Shown: piece after piece, positions 8,284 to 16,891 of the stretch
Numbering within the stretch: the first letter of the stretch is position 1
How the letters are laid out: each line of letters starts with the position of its first letter
Origin: Mesoflavibacter sp.
GTDB lineage: Bacteria > Pseudomonadota > Alphaproteobacteria > UBA8366 > Aestuariispiraceae
Assembly: GCA_017792345.1 (NCBI GenBank)
Contig: CP051228.1
Location: 496,001 to 560,000, forward strand
Length of the DNA: 64,000 bases
Direction: 5' to 3'
Translations under genes and position numbers: made by a program
The notes under the pieces: generated by a model
Seen by the model: the letters and a program-made list of their open reading frames with translations, nothing else
Told to the model about the DNA's origin: nothing
Database searches by the model: none

Positions 8284-9486
8284 TTAAAGCTTCAGGAATT
8301 CGGTCCATCGGCGGACGAGGTAGTTGTGTTCGTCCATGACCGAGTTCCAAATCGCGATCCGGCCCAGCCGGTCGGCATAGCTGCCGCCCGGATAACGCTC
8401 CCCCTGCCGGACGATGACCCTGCCGTAGGGGCATCGCAGGTCCTCGCCGGCCGGCTTGCCGCCGTACCAGTAGTCCCACTCGGCGGCGCTCATGTGCGCG
8501 CGGGCGGTTTCGGGATTGGAGATATGCGCGTTGTTGCGCGCCATCACGGCGCCGGCATAGCCGGACAGCCACCAGTTCAGATACGCATAGGCCGCGTCCC
8601 GGCGGCGGTCGTCCAGGTCGCGCGACAGGGCCAATCCGCCGTACCAACCGCGATAGCCTTCGCGCGGCGCGGCCATCGTCACCGCAACGCCGCGGCGGCG
8701 CAGTGCGACGAAGCCCTGCCACCACATGCTGGACACATTGACCCGGTCCGCCTCGAACAAGGCGCTCGCTTCCGCCTCCGTCGCCCAGAAGGCCTTGAAA
8801 TGACCTTTGCGGCGGCGCGCCAGCAGCATGTCGACCAGGGTATCGATCTCCCCGACCGTCAGATTGCCGGGATCGCGGAAATCCGTCCAACCGGCCGCAC
8901 GGGCCGCGAGGATCAGGTCGATGACACCGATGGCGGCATCGCTTTGCACGGCGACCCGGCCGGTATGGGCATTGTCCAGCAATGCCGCCCAGCTTTCGGC
9001 ATTCTCGCCCCCCGCGGCCATTGCGAAACTGTCCGCGTTATGCACGGTGGGCAGCATGCTGATATGCCCGGTGGGCTGTGCCCCCAACTCACCGTCTTCC
9101 TGGACATAGAGCCGGTTGGCCGGATTGCCGCCGGGCGCCGTTTCGGCGTCGGCATTCAAGCGGCCCCGCTTCGGCAGATCGTTGATCTCGTCCCATCGCT
9201 CGATGCGTGTCAGGTCGAGAGGCTGGATGGAGCGGGCGGGCCAGATCAGGTCGATATTATGGAACCACTGGTCGTAGACATCGAAGGCCTCCGGATACAG
9301 CGCCGCGATCCGCTGGGCGCTGGTTCCGTCTTCGATGATGAAATCCAGCGTGATGCCCAGATCCTGCTCCGCGCGTGTCCGGATCGGCTCGATCAGGCTG
9401 ACCGAAGTGCCGAGGACGCGCAGCGCCGGTTTGCCGCGATGAACGGCGGCGGATTTCGTCGAAGGTCTTGTCACTCGGCCGGGCAT
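8284..9486 (-). CDS. Second PotD-like solute-binding-type protein lacking an export signal
   Basis: 400 residues resembling PotD-class extracellular solute-binding proteins. It has the lobe start 'KPALRVLGTSVSLIEPIRTRAEQDLGITLDFIIEDG', the mid segment 'VYDQWFHNIDLIWPARSIQPLDLTRI', and a C-terminal 'AAYAYLNWWLSGYAGAVMARN' of the kind seen in these proteins. The N terminus 'MPGRVTRPSTKSAAVHRG' has no hydrophobic signal segment. The ATG at 9486 has an excellent ribosome site (GGGGGAGAG), so a mis-called start does not readily explain this. It lies between the NodB-fold hydrolase and the Tat-exported binding protein. It could be a cytoplasmic ligand-binding protein or a binding protein exported by another route. 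Confidence 0.75.
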   Translation of the reverse strand: MPGRVTRPSTKSAAVHRGKPALRVLGTSVSLIEPIRTRAEQDLGITLDFIIEDGTSAQRIAALYPEAFDVYDQWFHNIDLIWPARSIQPLDLTRIERWDEINDLPKRGRLNADAETAPGGNPANRLYVQEDGELGAQPTGHISMLPTVHNADSFAMAAGGENAESWAALLDNAHTGRVAVQSDAAIGVIDLILAARAAGWTDFRDPGNLTVGEIDTLVDMLLARRRKGHFKAFWATEAEASALFEADRVNVSSMWWQGFVALRRRGVAVTMAAPREGYRGWYGGLALSRDLDDRRRDAAYAYLNWWLSGYAGAVMARNNAHISNPETARAHMSAAEWDYWYGGKPAGEDLRCPYGRVIVRQGERYPGGSYADRLGRIAIWNSVMDEHNYLVRRWTEFLKL

Positions 9487-9504
9487 GGTCGCTCTCCCCC
9501 GTTT

Positions 9505-10404
9505 CTACGCCGTGGCCCGCACAAGGCCGGGATGGGGATGACGGCGGGCAAAATCCTCCGCCACGGCGCCCAAGGTGCAGAACCGGACGCCCGGGTGTTC
9601 GCGCATATGGGCGATCAGCCGCTCATGCATCAGCAGGGTCTGCGGACGGCCGGAGACATCGGGATGGATGGTCATCGGGAAGACCGCGTAATCGTATTCC
9701 CGATAGACCCAGTCGAACTGGTCGCGCCAAAGCTCCTCGACCTGGCTCGGCAGGACATAGCCGTGGCTGTTCGGGGCCGATTTGACGAACATCTGCGGCG
9801 GCATGTCGTCCAGATGCCAATTCGCCGGGATTTCGATCAGGCGCGACGGCGTGCCGCCGGTGAACGGCTTCATCCAACTGCCCGCCGGCCGATCGAAATC
9901 GATCTTGGTCCAGCTTTCGCCGAGCGGCAGGTAATAGGGCTCAAAATCGCGGTGCATCATGCTGTGGTCGTATCGAACGCCCCGCGCCAGAAGCAGGTCC
10001 GCCGTATTCGGGCTGAATTCCCACCATGGGGCGACATAGCCGCGCGGCCGAATACCGGTCATCCGGACCAGGATTTCCAGGGACCGATCCAGAACTTCCT
10101 CTTCCTGCTCGCGGGACATCGACAGCGGATTTTCATGGCTGTAGCCGTGCAGGCCAATTTCGTGTCCGGCGGCGGCAATGGCCTCCGTCTGTGCTGGGAA
10201 ACTTTCGGCGGAATGGCCGGGGACGAACCAGCTGACGGTCAGGTCGTTGCGCCGGAACAGTTCCAACAGGCGCGGCACACCGACTTCCGCCGCGAAGACA
10301 CCGCGAGAAATGTCGCAGGGCGAATCCTCCCCGCCATAGGAGCCGAGCCAGCCCGCCACAGCATCGAAGTCCACGCCATACGCGACCAATATTTCCTTCG
10401 GCAT
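9505..10404 (-). CDS. Polysaccharide-deacetylase-family (NodB-fold) hydrolase, PuuE/cyclic-imidase-like
   Basis: 299-residue metal-dependent amidohydrolase of carbohydrate-esterase family 4 fold. The metal-site Asp pair is in 'VDFDA' (D12, D14) and the His-x3-His pair in '[12 protein letters not shown]' (H86, H90); '[14 protein letters not shown]' (about 121-134) is the family's next motif. There is no signal peptide, so it is cytoplasmic. That, and its overall length, fit the allantoinase PuuE/cyclic imide hydrolase branch better than cell-wall deacetylases. In an operon with an amidase, ABC importer and DUF1989 protein, a C-N ring-opening or deacylating role on an imported amide is the best inference. 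Confidence 0.8.
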   Translation of the reverse strand: MPKEILVAYGVDFDAVAGWLGSYGGEDSPCDISRGVFAAEVGVPRLLELFRRNDLTVSWFVPGHSAESFPAQTEAIAAAGHEIGLHGYSHENPLSMSREQEEEVLDRSLEILVRMTGIRPRGYVAPWWEFSPNTADLLLARGVRYDHSMMHRDFEPYYLPLGESWTKIDFDRPAGSWMKPFTGGTPSRLIEIPANWHLDDMPPQMFVKSAPNSHGYVLPSQVEELWRDQFDWVYREYDYAVFPMTIHPDVSGRPQTLLMHERLIAHMREHPGVRFCTLGAVAEDFARRHPHPGLVRATA

Positions 10405-10426
10405 CTCTTGTCCTTTCCGTCCTGGC

Positions 10427-11755
10427 TCAAGGGGTTATGAGGGCGAGCGACCGCTCGGCGTCGCGCGCAAATTCAAGCAGCGCCCGGTCCCGTCCCCGCG
10501 TCATCGAGAGCTGCAACCCGGCGGCCAACCCGCCCGGCCCGATCCCGATGGGAAGTGAGATCGACGGCATGTCCAGCAGACTGCCCAGCATCGTGTTGCG
10601 CAGCACCAAGGCGTTGAGGCGCGTGACGGAATCCGGGTCCACCAGATCCGCAAGCAACGGGGCGACGATCGGCACGGTCGGGAAGGCCAGGGCCTCCTTG
10701 CCGAGTTCCCGTTGCAGGCATAGCCGCGCCTGCCGGCGGGCCAGACCCAGCTCGGCCAGGGATCGGTCCGAGATCTCCGCGCCGGCACTCAGCCGTCGGC
10801 GAACATTGGGATCCATCGGACCGAAATCCGGCCCGCGCAGGAGGCCGCCATGGCGGCGATAGGCCTCCGCCACGACCGGCGCGCCGTGCCGCTCCATGGC
10901 GGAATGCAACATGTCGAAGCTTTGCAGCGGGCGGTGCGTGATCCGGACCCCCTGCGAAGACAAGGTACTCAGGGCGCGGTCGAACCTTTCGGCGACGATG
11001 GGGTCAAGCCCGTCTAGAACGATAGTCTCCGGCACGACGAGACCAGACGGCTTCGGGTAATCGCCCAAAGCGGGCTCCCGGCAAATCAGGCCGTCCAGGA
11101 ACGCCACGTCCCCGGCGCCCCGCGCGAGAATTCCGACTGTATCCAGGCCCGGGGCCAATGCGAAGACGCCGGCATCCGGATAACGGCCATGGCTGGGCCG
11201 GAACCCTGTAATGCCGTTGAACGCCGCCGGCACCCGGATCGACCCCGACGTATCCGTGCCGAATGCGGCAGGCACGAGGCCCAGCGCCACGGCGACGGCG
11301 CTGCCGGAGGACGACCCGCCCGGCGCGCGGTCCCGGTCCAAGGACGAGGCGTTGACCGGCGTGCCGTAATGCGGATTGAGGCCGAGGCCGCCGAGCGCCA
11401 TTTCCGATAGGTTCGTACGGCCGAAAAAGACGGCGCCCAGTTCCTCCATGTGATGGACGATGGGCGCGGTGCGATGGCCGACGCTGCGCAAGGCCGGTAT
11501 CCGCGACCCGGCCGTGCTGACGTCGCCGATCCGGGCGAAAACATCCTTCCAGGCAATCGCCACGCCGTCCAAGGGCCGGGCCTCGCCGCGGCGAAGCCGG
11601 TTGCGGCTCGCCTCCGCCGACCGGCGGATATCATCGGCATCCAGGGCGATGAAAACGTGCCGCGCAGGATCGCCGCCGGCGCCGTCGAGTGCCGCCTCCA
11701 CCGCCGTGACGGGATCCCACAGACCGGCATCAAACTGCAGGGGAAGAGAGGACAT
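10427..11755 (-). CDS. Amidase-signature-family hydrolase (GatA/AtzF type)
   Basis: 442-residue amidase-signature enzyme that hydrolyses a C-N amide bond. The Ser-cisSer-Lys triad is visible: K70 in 'VAIAWKD', cis-Ser in '[10 protein letters not shown]' (about 148-149) and nucleophile S172 in '[12 protein letters not shown]'. ATG 11755 ('[11 protein letters not shown]') is chosen because it fits the usual family N terminus. Open frame continues to 11869, but the longer starts run into repeats and a TTGACA-like box that look like control DNA; ATG 11806 is the main alternative. First gene of an eight-gene operon. Substrate unknown: allophanate, indoleacetamide-like or other amides are possible. 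Confidence 0.85.
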   Translation of the reverse strand: MSSLPLQFDAGLWDPVTAVEAALDGAGGDPARHVFIALDADDIRRSAEASRNRLRRGEARPLDGVAIAWKDVFARIGDVSTAGSRIPALRSVGHRTAPIVHHMEELGAVFFGRTNLSEMALGGLGLNPHYGTPVNASSLDRDRAPGGSSSGSAVAVALGLVPAAFGTDTSGSIRVPAAFNGITGFRPSHGRYPDAGVFALAPGLDTVGILARGAGDVAFLDGLICREPALGDYPKPSGLVVPETIVLDGLDPIVAERFDRALSTLSSQGVRITHRPLQSFDMLHSAMERHGAPVVAEAYRRHGGLLRGPDFGPMDPNVRRRLSAGAEISDRSLAELGLARRQARLCLQRELGKEALAFPTVPIVAPLLADLVDPDSVTRLNALVLRNTMLGSLLDMPSISLPIGIGPGGLAAGLQLSMTRGRDRALLEFARDAERSLALITP

Positions 11756-11845
11756 GCCGCCCCCGCCGCTTTCCGTGCCCGCCGTTCTGAATGCCGTCTG
11801 AAACATGCCGTTTCCAACCCGGTATTGATCCGATGGCATAGTGAT

Positions 11846-11876
11846 GTCAAAAATGACTATTGCGAACAATCGTCAT
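11846..11876. promoter_or_regulatory. Overlapping inverted repeats, candidate operator for the facing GntR regulator
   Basis: GTCA-AAAA-TGAC (11846-11857) is a perfect inverted repeat. It overlaps ATGACTATTG-CGAA-CAATCGTCAT (11853-11876), whose 10-bp arms differ at one position. The word AAAAATGACT (11849-11858) recurs at 11960-11969. A TTGACA box on the (-) strand (complement of 11845-11850) overlaps the first repeat. The site lies in the 265 bases between the divergent amidase and GntR genes, as expected for the operator. Confidence 0.6.
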
Positions 11877-11955
11877 CTTTTGAGAGAAACGGGATTCGGC
11901 AACCGATTGAAATCGTGGAGAAATCGCAAACAACCCGTCACCCAAACGGCCAGGT

Positions 11956-11970
11956 GAGTAAAAATGACTC
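11956..11970. promoter_or_regulatory. Second copy of the AAAAATGACT operator-like word
   Basis: GAGTAAAAATGACTC has GAGT/ACTC arms and contains AAAAATGACT at 11960-11969, an exact repeat of 11849-11858. It lies about 50 bases before the GntR gene start, a suitable place for autoregulation. Inference rests on position and repetition only. Confidence 0.45.
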
Positions 11971-12020
11971 TCCGATGACAGGCTGGGCGCGGCAATTCTG
12001 AGGGAAGGAAACGCCGGCAA

Positions 12021-13022
12021 ATGGATCATGCTGAGGATGCGGGGCAAGAGGAGCCGCTGTACGAAATCATCCGCGCGACCCTGGCCAAGAGAATCCGCGC
12101 CGGGGTTATCCCGAACGGTCTGGTTCTGATCGAAGGGCCGTTGGCGGAGCTGTTCGGCACCAGCCGTGCCCCCGTCCGCAAGGCGCTGGAATGCCTGCAT
12201 CGCGAAGGATTGGCGCACCGTTTCCGGGGACGCGGCTATCTCGCCGGAACCGACCGGACCGCCGAACCGCAGCGCCAGAGACTGGATGGCGACATTCTGG
12301 GCATGGAGGAAAGCCCGGGAACGCCGGTCGCGCGCGGCAAGCTGCAAATGGACAGAATGGTCCGCGCGGTCCGGGACGAGGCCGCCGTCGCCATGGCATT
12401 CGGACAGTTCCGGGTTCTCGAGATCGCGGTGGCGGATCATTTCGGGATCGGCCGGAAGATCGCGCATGAGATCCTGCTGCGGCTTCAGGAACAACGCATC
12501 CTATGGAAGGATTCGCGGGGTCACTGGATGGCCGGACCGCTGACCGCCCGGTCGGTCCGGGACGAGTATCAATTGCGGCGGCTGCTGGAACCCGCGGCCC
12601 TGAAGGAATCCGCGCCCAACCTGCCGCCGGAACTGGTCCGTACGATGCTGGCCCGTGTCGAACGGCTGATGGATGGCGACGAGACGCGCACCGCCGAGGA
12701 GCGGGAACAGGTCGAGACCGACCTGCATGAGGTATGCCTGAAGGAATGCCATAACGAGCGCCTGCGGGGCGTCATCCGGCGCAGCCAATTGCCTCTGCTG
12801 GTCAACAAGGTCTACCTGTCGACCATCGGCATTCAGCGAACCATGCCGGAACTGCACGAACACCGCCTGGTGCTGGAACATCTTCTGAGAGACGCGCCCG
12901 ACGCCGCGGCCGAAGCGCTGGACGCCCATCTGGAGGCGGCCAGCCGCCGTACGATGCAACGCCTGAAATCCCTATCCGTCCTGCCGGACCCCGAATTTCC
13001 GGCCTATCTATGCCGTCAGTGA
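12021..13022 (+). CDS. GntR-family regulator with two winged-helix domains and FCD domain
   Basis: 333-residue transcription factor, about 100 longer than usual FadR-type proteins. Residues about 12-75 form a GntR winged helix ('LYEIIRATLAKRIRAGVIPNGLVLIEGPLAELFGTSRAPVRKALECL'). A second DNA-binding-like module follows at about 115-170 ('VAMAFGQFRVLEIAVADHFGIGRKIAHEILLRLQEQRI'), then an all-helical FCD effector domain from about 180 ('YQLRRLLEPAALKE'). The ATG has a good ribosome site (AGGGAAGGAA). Divergent from the amidase operon, which it most likely controls. Confidence 0.87.
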   Translation: MDHAEDAGQEEPLYEIIRATLAKRIRAGVIPNGLVLIEGPLAELFGTSRAPVRKALECLHREGLAHRFRGRGYLAGTDRTAEPQRQRLDGDILGMEESPGTPVARGKLQMDRMVRAVRDEAAVAMAFGQFRVLEIAVADHFGIGRKIAHEILLRLQEQRILWKDSRGHWMAGPLTARSVRDEYQLRRLLEPAALKESAPNLPPELVRTMLARVERLMDGDETRTAEEREQVETDLHEVCLKECHNERLRGVIRRSQLPLLVNKVYLSTIGIQRTMPELHEHRLVLEHLLRDAPDAAAEALDAHLEAASRRTMQRLKSLSVLPDPEFPAYLCRQ

Positions 13023-13090
13023 ACAGGGGTTTGAGGATCCGGGCCGCGCCCGGGACAGGCGGGTAAGCGATCAGGGCCGGCTGAACGAGA

Positions 13091-13885
13091 CTAGTCCTCG
13101 AAATGGCCGGCGACCGTCCATTTGCCGCCTTGCAGGCGCACGGCTGGATCGTCGTTCGCATCCGGCCCGCAGGCGGCCTCGATCTTCTCGCGGAACTGTT
13201 CCGACGAATCCTGCGGCTGCCAGCCCAGGAACCGGGCGTGGCTGTTATCTTGCCATTTTTCGAGATTGTCGGACACGCCGTAAACGATGGTATGCGCAAC
13301 GCGCGGGGCGGCGAAAACCCGATCGATCAAACGAACCATGTCATTCAGGCTGAGCCACAGCGCCATAGAACGGCGATCGACCGGTTCCGGGAAGCAGAAG
13401 CCGATGCGGACACAGACGGATTCCATGCCGAACTGATCAAAATAATAGCGGGACAGGGCCTCGCCGAAGCATTTCGACACGCCGTAGATGCTGTCGGGCC
13501 GGATCGGCATCGACGGGTCGATCGACGTCTCGCGCGGGTAGAAGCCGGTGGCGTGATTGGAACTGCCGAACAGGATGCGCGGCTTTCCGGTCTTCCGGGC
13601 GGCCTCGTAGACATTGTAGGTGCCGCGGAAATTGGCTTCCAGAATGCGGTCGAACGTGTCCTCCAGCGAGATCCCCCCCAGATGGACGATGCCGTCGCAA
13701 TCCCGGACCAGCTCTTCGACCGCGGCATAATCCCGAAGGTCGCATTGGACGACCTCCTCGCCCTCCCCGGCCGGCCCAAGATCGGCAATATCGGACACCC
13801 GCAGGGTCGGATACTTGCCCGCCAGGGCGCGCCGCAATCGTGTTCCCATTCCGCCGGCGGCGCCGGTCAGCAGCAGTCTCTTCAT
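13091..13885 (-). CDS. udh: Uronate dehydrogenase
   Basis: NAD+-dependent oxidation of D-galacturonate/D-glucuronate to the aldarate 1,5-lactone, first step of oxidative hexuronate use. The 264-residue SDR-fold protein has the NAD motif TGAAGGMG at residues 7-14, 'DGIVHLGGISLEDTFDRILEANFRGTYNVYEAAR', 'FGSSNHATGFYP' and the catalytic Tyr-x3-Lys in 'IYGVSKCFGEAL'. 'WQDNSHARFLGWQPQD' near the C terminus is also a strong match to characterised Udh proteins such as that of Agrobacterium. It ends the (-) TRAP operon; the enzymes for all following steps lie on (+) at 17819-22253. Confidence 0.93.
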   Translation of the reverse strand: MKRLLLTGAAGGMGTRLRRALAGKYPTLRVSDIADLGPAGEGEEVVQCDLRDYAAVEELVRDCDGIVHLGGISLEDTFDRILEANFRGTYNVYEAARKTGKPRILFGSSNHATGFYPRETSIDPSMPIRPDSIYGVSKCFGEALSRYYFDQFGMESVCVRIGFCFPEPVDRRSMALWLSLNDMVRLIDRVFAAPRVAHTIVYGVSDNLEKWQDNSHARFLGWQPQDSSEQFREKIEAACGPDANDDPAVRLQGGKWTVAGHFED

Positions 13886-13923
13886 GTCACACTCCAGGGT
13901 TTCCGGATTTGCCTAGCGCCGCG

Positions 13924-15204
13924 TCACCCGAACAGGTTCGGCAGCGTCATCGAAATCGCCGGCACGAAGGTCGTCAGCGCCAGCGCGAACAGAATTGCCA
14001 GATAGAAGGGCCAGATCGTTTTCACCGTCTGCTCAAACCGGACCTTGCCGATGACACAGCCGACGAACAGACAGGCCCCGACCGGCGGCGTACACAGGCC
14101 GAGCCCCAGATTCATCATCAGCACCATGCCGAACTGAATCGGGTCCATCCCCAGATTGGTGGCGATCGGCAGGAAGATCGGCGTGCAGATCAGGATCAGC
14201 GCCGCCATGTCCATGATCATGCCCAGCGCCAGCAGCATCAGGTTCAGGATCAGCAGGATGACGATCTTGTTCTCAGAAATCGCGGTCAGCAGGCCGGTCA
14301 GCTCCTCCGGCACGCGGTAAAGCGCCAGCAAATAGGCGAAGGCCGTGGCGCAGGCGACCAGGATCATCACCATGGATGTTGTGCGCACCGAATTGACGAC
14401 GGCGATCTTGAACGCTTTCCAATCCAGCGACCGATAGGCCAGGGCCGTGACGATCAGCGCATAGATCGCCCCGATGGCGCCGGATTCGGTAACCGTGAAG
14501 ATCCCCGACAGAACCCCGCCGACGATGATCACCGCCGTGAACAGGCCCGGCGCCGCGGCGACGAAGGAAATCGCGAGGGACCGCCAGCCTGGGAAGGGTT
14601 CCCGCGCGTAGCCCCGTTTGACAGCGACGAGATAGGTCGCGACCGCCAGGCAAAGGGACATGATGATCCCCGGCACGATCCCGGCGATGAACAGTTTGGA
14701 CACCGAAATCCCGCCGCCCGCCGCAACGGCATAGAGGATCATGTTGTGACTAGGCGGGATGACGATGCCGGCAATGGAGGATGTCACCGTCACATTGACC
14801 GCATAATCGGCGTCATACCCCTTGTCCTTCATGACCGGGATCAGGATCGAACCCAGCGCCGAGACATCGGCGACGGCCGATCCTGAAATGCCGCCGAACA
14901 GCATGCTGGAGAAGACGTTCACCTGTCCCAGCCCGCCGCGAAGACTGCCCACGGCGGCGGCGGCGAGACGGACCAGCCGGACGGCGATCCCGCCATGCAG
15001 CATCAGCTCCCCGGCGAAGATGAAGAACGGAATGGCCAGCAGCGAGAAGACCGATATGCCGGACATGATCCGCTGAAACGGCAGCAGAAGCGGGAAGCCT
15101 TCGAAGGCGAAGGTGGCGACCGCGGCGATCCCCAGTGCAAAGGCGACCGGAACACCGATGACGACACACAGCGCGAAGACGCCGAGAAGCAGAGCGAGCC
15201 CCAA
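13924..15204 (-). CDS. TRAP transporter large permease (DctM type)
   Basis: 426-residue membrane subunit with about 12 hydrophobic segments, DctM length. Motifs include 'IPFFIFAGELMLHGGIAVRLVRLA', 'LGQVNVFSSMLFGGISGSAVADVSALGSILIPVM' and 'SSIAGIVIPPSHNMILYA', all typical of DctM. The start is a TTG at 15204: no ATG occurs before residue about 47, the N terminus 'GLALLLGVFALCVVIGVPVAFALG' matches the family, and AAGGAA lies about 8 bases before it. It couples the Na+ gradient to import of the DctP ligand, here inferred to be a hexuronate. Confidence 0.93.
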   Translation of the reverse strand: MGLALLLGVFALCVVIGVPVAFALGIAAVATFAFEGFPLLLPFQRIMSGISVFSLLAIPFFIFAGELMLHGGIAVRLVRLAAAAVGSLRGGLGQVNVFSSMLFGGISGSAVADVSALGSILIPVMKDKGYDADYAVNVTVTSSIAGIVIPPSHNMILYAVAAGGGISVSKLFIAGIVPGIIMSLCLAVATYLVAVKRGYAREPFPGWRSLAISFVAAAPGLFTAVIIVGGVLSGIFTVTESGAIGAIYALIVTALAYRSLDWKAFKIAVVNSVRTTSMVMILVACATAFAYLLALYRVPEELTGLLTAISENKIVILLILNLMLLALGMIMDMAALILICTPIFLPIATNLGMDPIQFGMVLMMNLGLGLCTPPVGACLFVGCVIGKVRFEQTVKTIWPFYLAILFALALTTFVPAISMTLPNLFG

Positions 15205-15209
15205 TTGCG

Positions 15210-15746
15210 CTATTCCTTGTTGATCGGGTCATCCAGCCCGGCATAGTCGCCGGAGGGCGTGACGAAGTGACGGGCCAGCCGGGAAAGGGCGAACAGGCAG
15301 ATCAGCGCCCCGCCGATTACCATCGACAGGCTGCGGAAGCTTTCGGGAATGCCGAGCAACGCGACCTTGGTCGACCAGCCGAACAGAACGAGCTCCCAGG
15401 AGTAGAAGGCCATCAGGCCGCCGAACCCCACCATGAGGAGGTCGCTCAGCACATGAAGCGCCTTGCGCAGTTTCGCGGGGACGCTGATGCGGAACATTTC
15501 AACGCTGAGATGGCTGTCCCGGTGAACGCCGACCGCGGCTGCCAGAAAGGTGATGTAGAGCACCATCAGCAGCCCCACCTGTTCCGCCCAGGTCGGTGTG
15601 GCGTTCAGGACATAGCGGCCGAACACCAGCCAACCGAGGACGGAGATCAGCACCACAAGGCATATCCCGGCGATGGCCGTGTTCGCCGCGGCCAGGAAGT
15701 CCAGCGCCCGGACGATCCGGCGCCCTAACGATCCATTGTGTTTCAT
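15210..15746 (-). CDS. TRAP transporter small permease (DctQ type)
   Basis: 178-residue membrane protein with four hydrophobic segments and the DctQ signature region 'LGWLVFGRYVLNATPTWAEQVGLLMVLYITFLAAAVGVHRDSHLSVEMF'. The frame opens at 15827, but ATG 15746 ('MKHNGSLGRR') gives the usual DctQ N terminus and leaves the upstream hairpin outside the gene. It sits between DctP and DctM genes. Confidence 0.9.
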   Translation of the reverse strand: MKHNGSLGRRIVRALDFLAAANTAIAGICLVVLISVLGWLVFGRYVLNATPTWAEQVGLLMVLYITFLAAAVGVHRDSHLSVEMFRISVPAKLRKALHVLSDLLMVGFGGLMAFYSWELVLFGWSTKVALLGIPESFRSLSMVIGGALICLFALSRLARHFVTPSGDYAGLDDPINKE

Positions 15747-15788
15747 GAAGATCACATTGCCACCGATTGCAGCAATTGGCGTGGATGA

Positions 15789-15823
15789 ATCCGGCCGGCA
15801 GTCATAACGTCCACCGGCCGGAT
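15789..15823 (-). promoter_or_regulatory. Intercistronic GC hairpin between dctP- and dctQ-type genes
   Basis: ATCCGGCCGG (15789-15798) and CCGGCCGGAT (15814-15823) are perfect 10-bp arms around a 15-base loop, just after the stop of the TRAP binding-protein gene. It probably stabilises or partly terminates the message so that more binding protein than permease is made. Arms are seen; function is inferred. Confidence 0.65.
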
Positions 15824-15856
15824 ACACCGTTCAACACAACCGCAAACCAGACCCGA

Positions 15857-16852
15857 TCAGTCGGTTGCCTTGATCTTCTCGACCAGCGGTCGCAGATCGG
15901 GGTGATCGGTCAGGAAGGTTTCGTAGACGGAAGCCATGGCGTTCTGGAACGCGGACTTGTCCGTGATCTCGTTGAACTTGACCCCGGCCTTGAGCACCTG
16001 CTCGCGACTTTGCTCGGCGCGTTTGGCCCAGGCTTCGCGCTGCAGATCCGCGCTTTCGCGGGCCGCTTGCTTCACCGCCGCCTGCGTGTCGGCGGACAGC
16101 GAGTCCCAGGTCTTCTTGTTGACGCACAGGCATTCCGGAATGATCAGGTGTTCCGACGTCGAATAATACCCGGCGACCTCGTAATGGTTCGTCGATTCAT
16201 AGGACGGCCAGTTGTTTTCCGCCCCGTCGATGACGCCGGTCTTCAGCGATTGATAGACCTCGGAGAAGGCCATCGGCGTGGCGTTTCCGCCCATCGCCTC
16301 GATCATCTTCACGAACAGATCGTTGTTCATGACGCGGATCTTCATGCCCTTCACATCGTCCGGCGACGCAATCGGCTTTGCGGTGTTATAGAAGGACCGC
16401 GCGCCGGAATCGTACCAGGCCAGCGGCTGCAGCCCCTTTTCCGCCAGATGCGCGCCGATCTCCTCGCCGATCGGGCCGTCCATGACCCGGTGCATGTGAT
16501 CCATGCCCTTGAAGATGAACGGCAGGGACACGACGCTGGCGGCCGGCACGACCTGACCCAGCGGCCCCATGTTGAACACGGCGAAGTCGATCGCACCGAC
16601 GCGGACCTGTTCGATCGCGTCGGGCTGGCTGCCCAGCACCGCATTGTGGAAAGTCTTCGGGTCGATCTCGCCGCCGGTCGCCGCGCGCACCTTGTCGCCG
16701 AAGGCTTCCATACCGGCAGAGACCGGATAATCGGGATCGTGGATGTTCCAGCCCCGCCACTCCTCAGCCTGCGCGGCAGACACCGCAACTGTCACGATCG
16801 ACGCAGCAACGACCGCAGCGACCCGCGCAACCATCCGTCCTTTGGATACCAT
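15857..16852 (-). CDS. TRAP transporter solute-binding protein (DctP type), likely hexuronate-binding
   Basis: 331-residue periplasmic protein with a Sec signal 'MVARVAAVVAASIVTVAVSAAQAEE' (from residue 7). The core has 'MKIRVMNNDLFVKMIEAMGGNATPMAFSEVYQSLKTGVIDGAENNWPSYESTNHYEVAGYYSTSEH': the conserved Arg that grips a carboxylate, the 'LKTGVIDGAEN' signature and the aromatic pocket of DctP proteins. Operon position with uronate dehydrogenase makes galacturonate or glucuronate the likely ligand. It is the first gene after the operator/promoter region at 16892-16937. Confidence 0.92.
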   Translation of the reverse strand: MVSKGRMVARVAAVVAASIVTVAVSAAQAEEWRGWNIHDPDYPVSAGMEAFGDKVRAATGGEIDPKTFHNAVLGSQPDAIEQVRVGAIDFAVFNMGPLGQVVPAASVVSLPFIFKGMDHMHRVMDGPIGEEIGAHLAEKGLQPLAWYDSGARSFYNTAKPIASPDDVKGMKIRVMNNDLFVKMIEAMGGNATPMAFSEVYQSLKTGVIDGAENNWPSYESTNHYEVAGYYSTSEHLIIPECLCVNKKTWDSLSADTQAAVKQAARESADLQREAWAKRAEQSREQVLKAGVKFNEITDKSAFQNAMASVYETFLTDHPDLRPLVEKIKATD

Positions 16853-16891
16853 TTCGTGATTCCTCCCAGTGGGGTGAGTTAAGTATGGTGT

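Noticed and set aside
8134-10440. 768-codon open frame on (+) across two genes of the amide operon
   Set aside because: Runs opposite a binding-protein gene and the NodB-fold gene, and has the Arg/Gln/His-rich make-up of a shadow frame.
10427-11869. Longer amidase starting at 11869 or 11839
   Set aside because: Would translate the repeat-rich operator/promoter stretch; no ribosome site there, and the family N terminus fits 11755.
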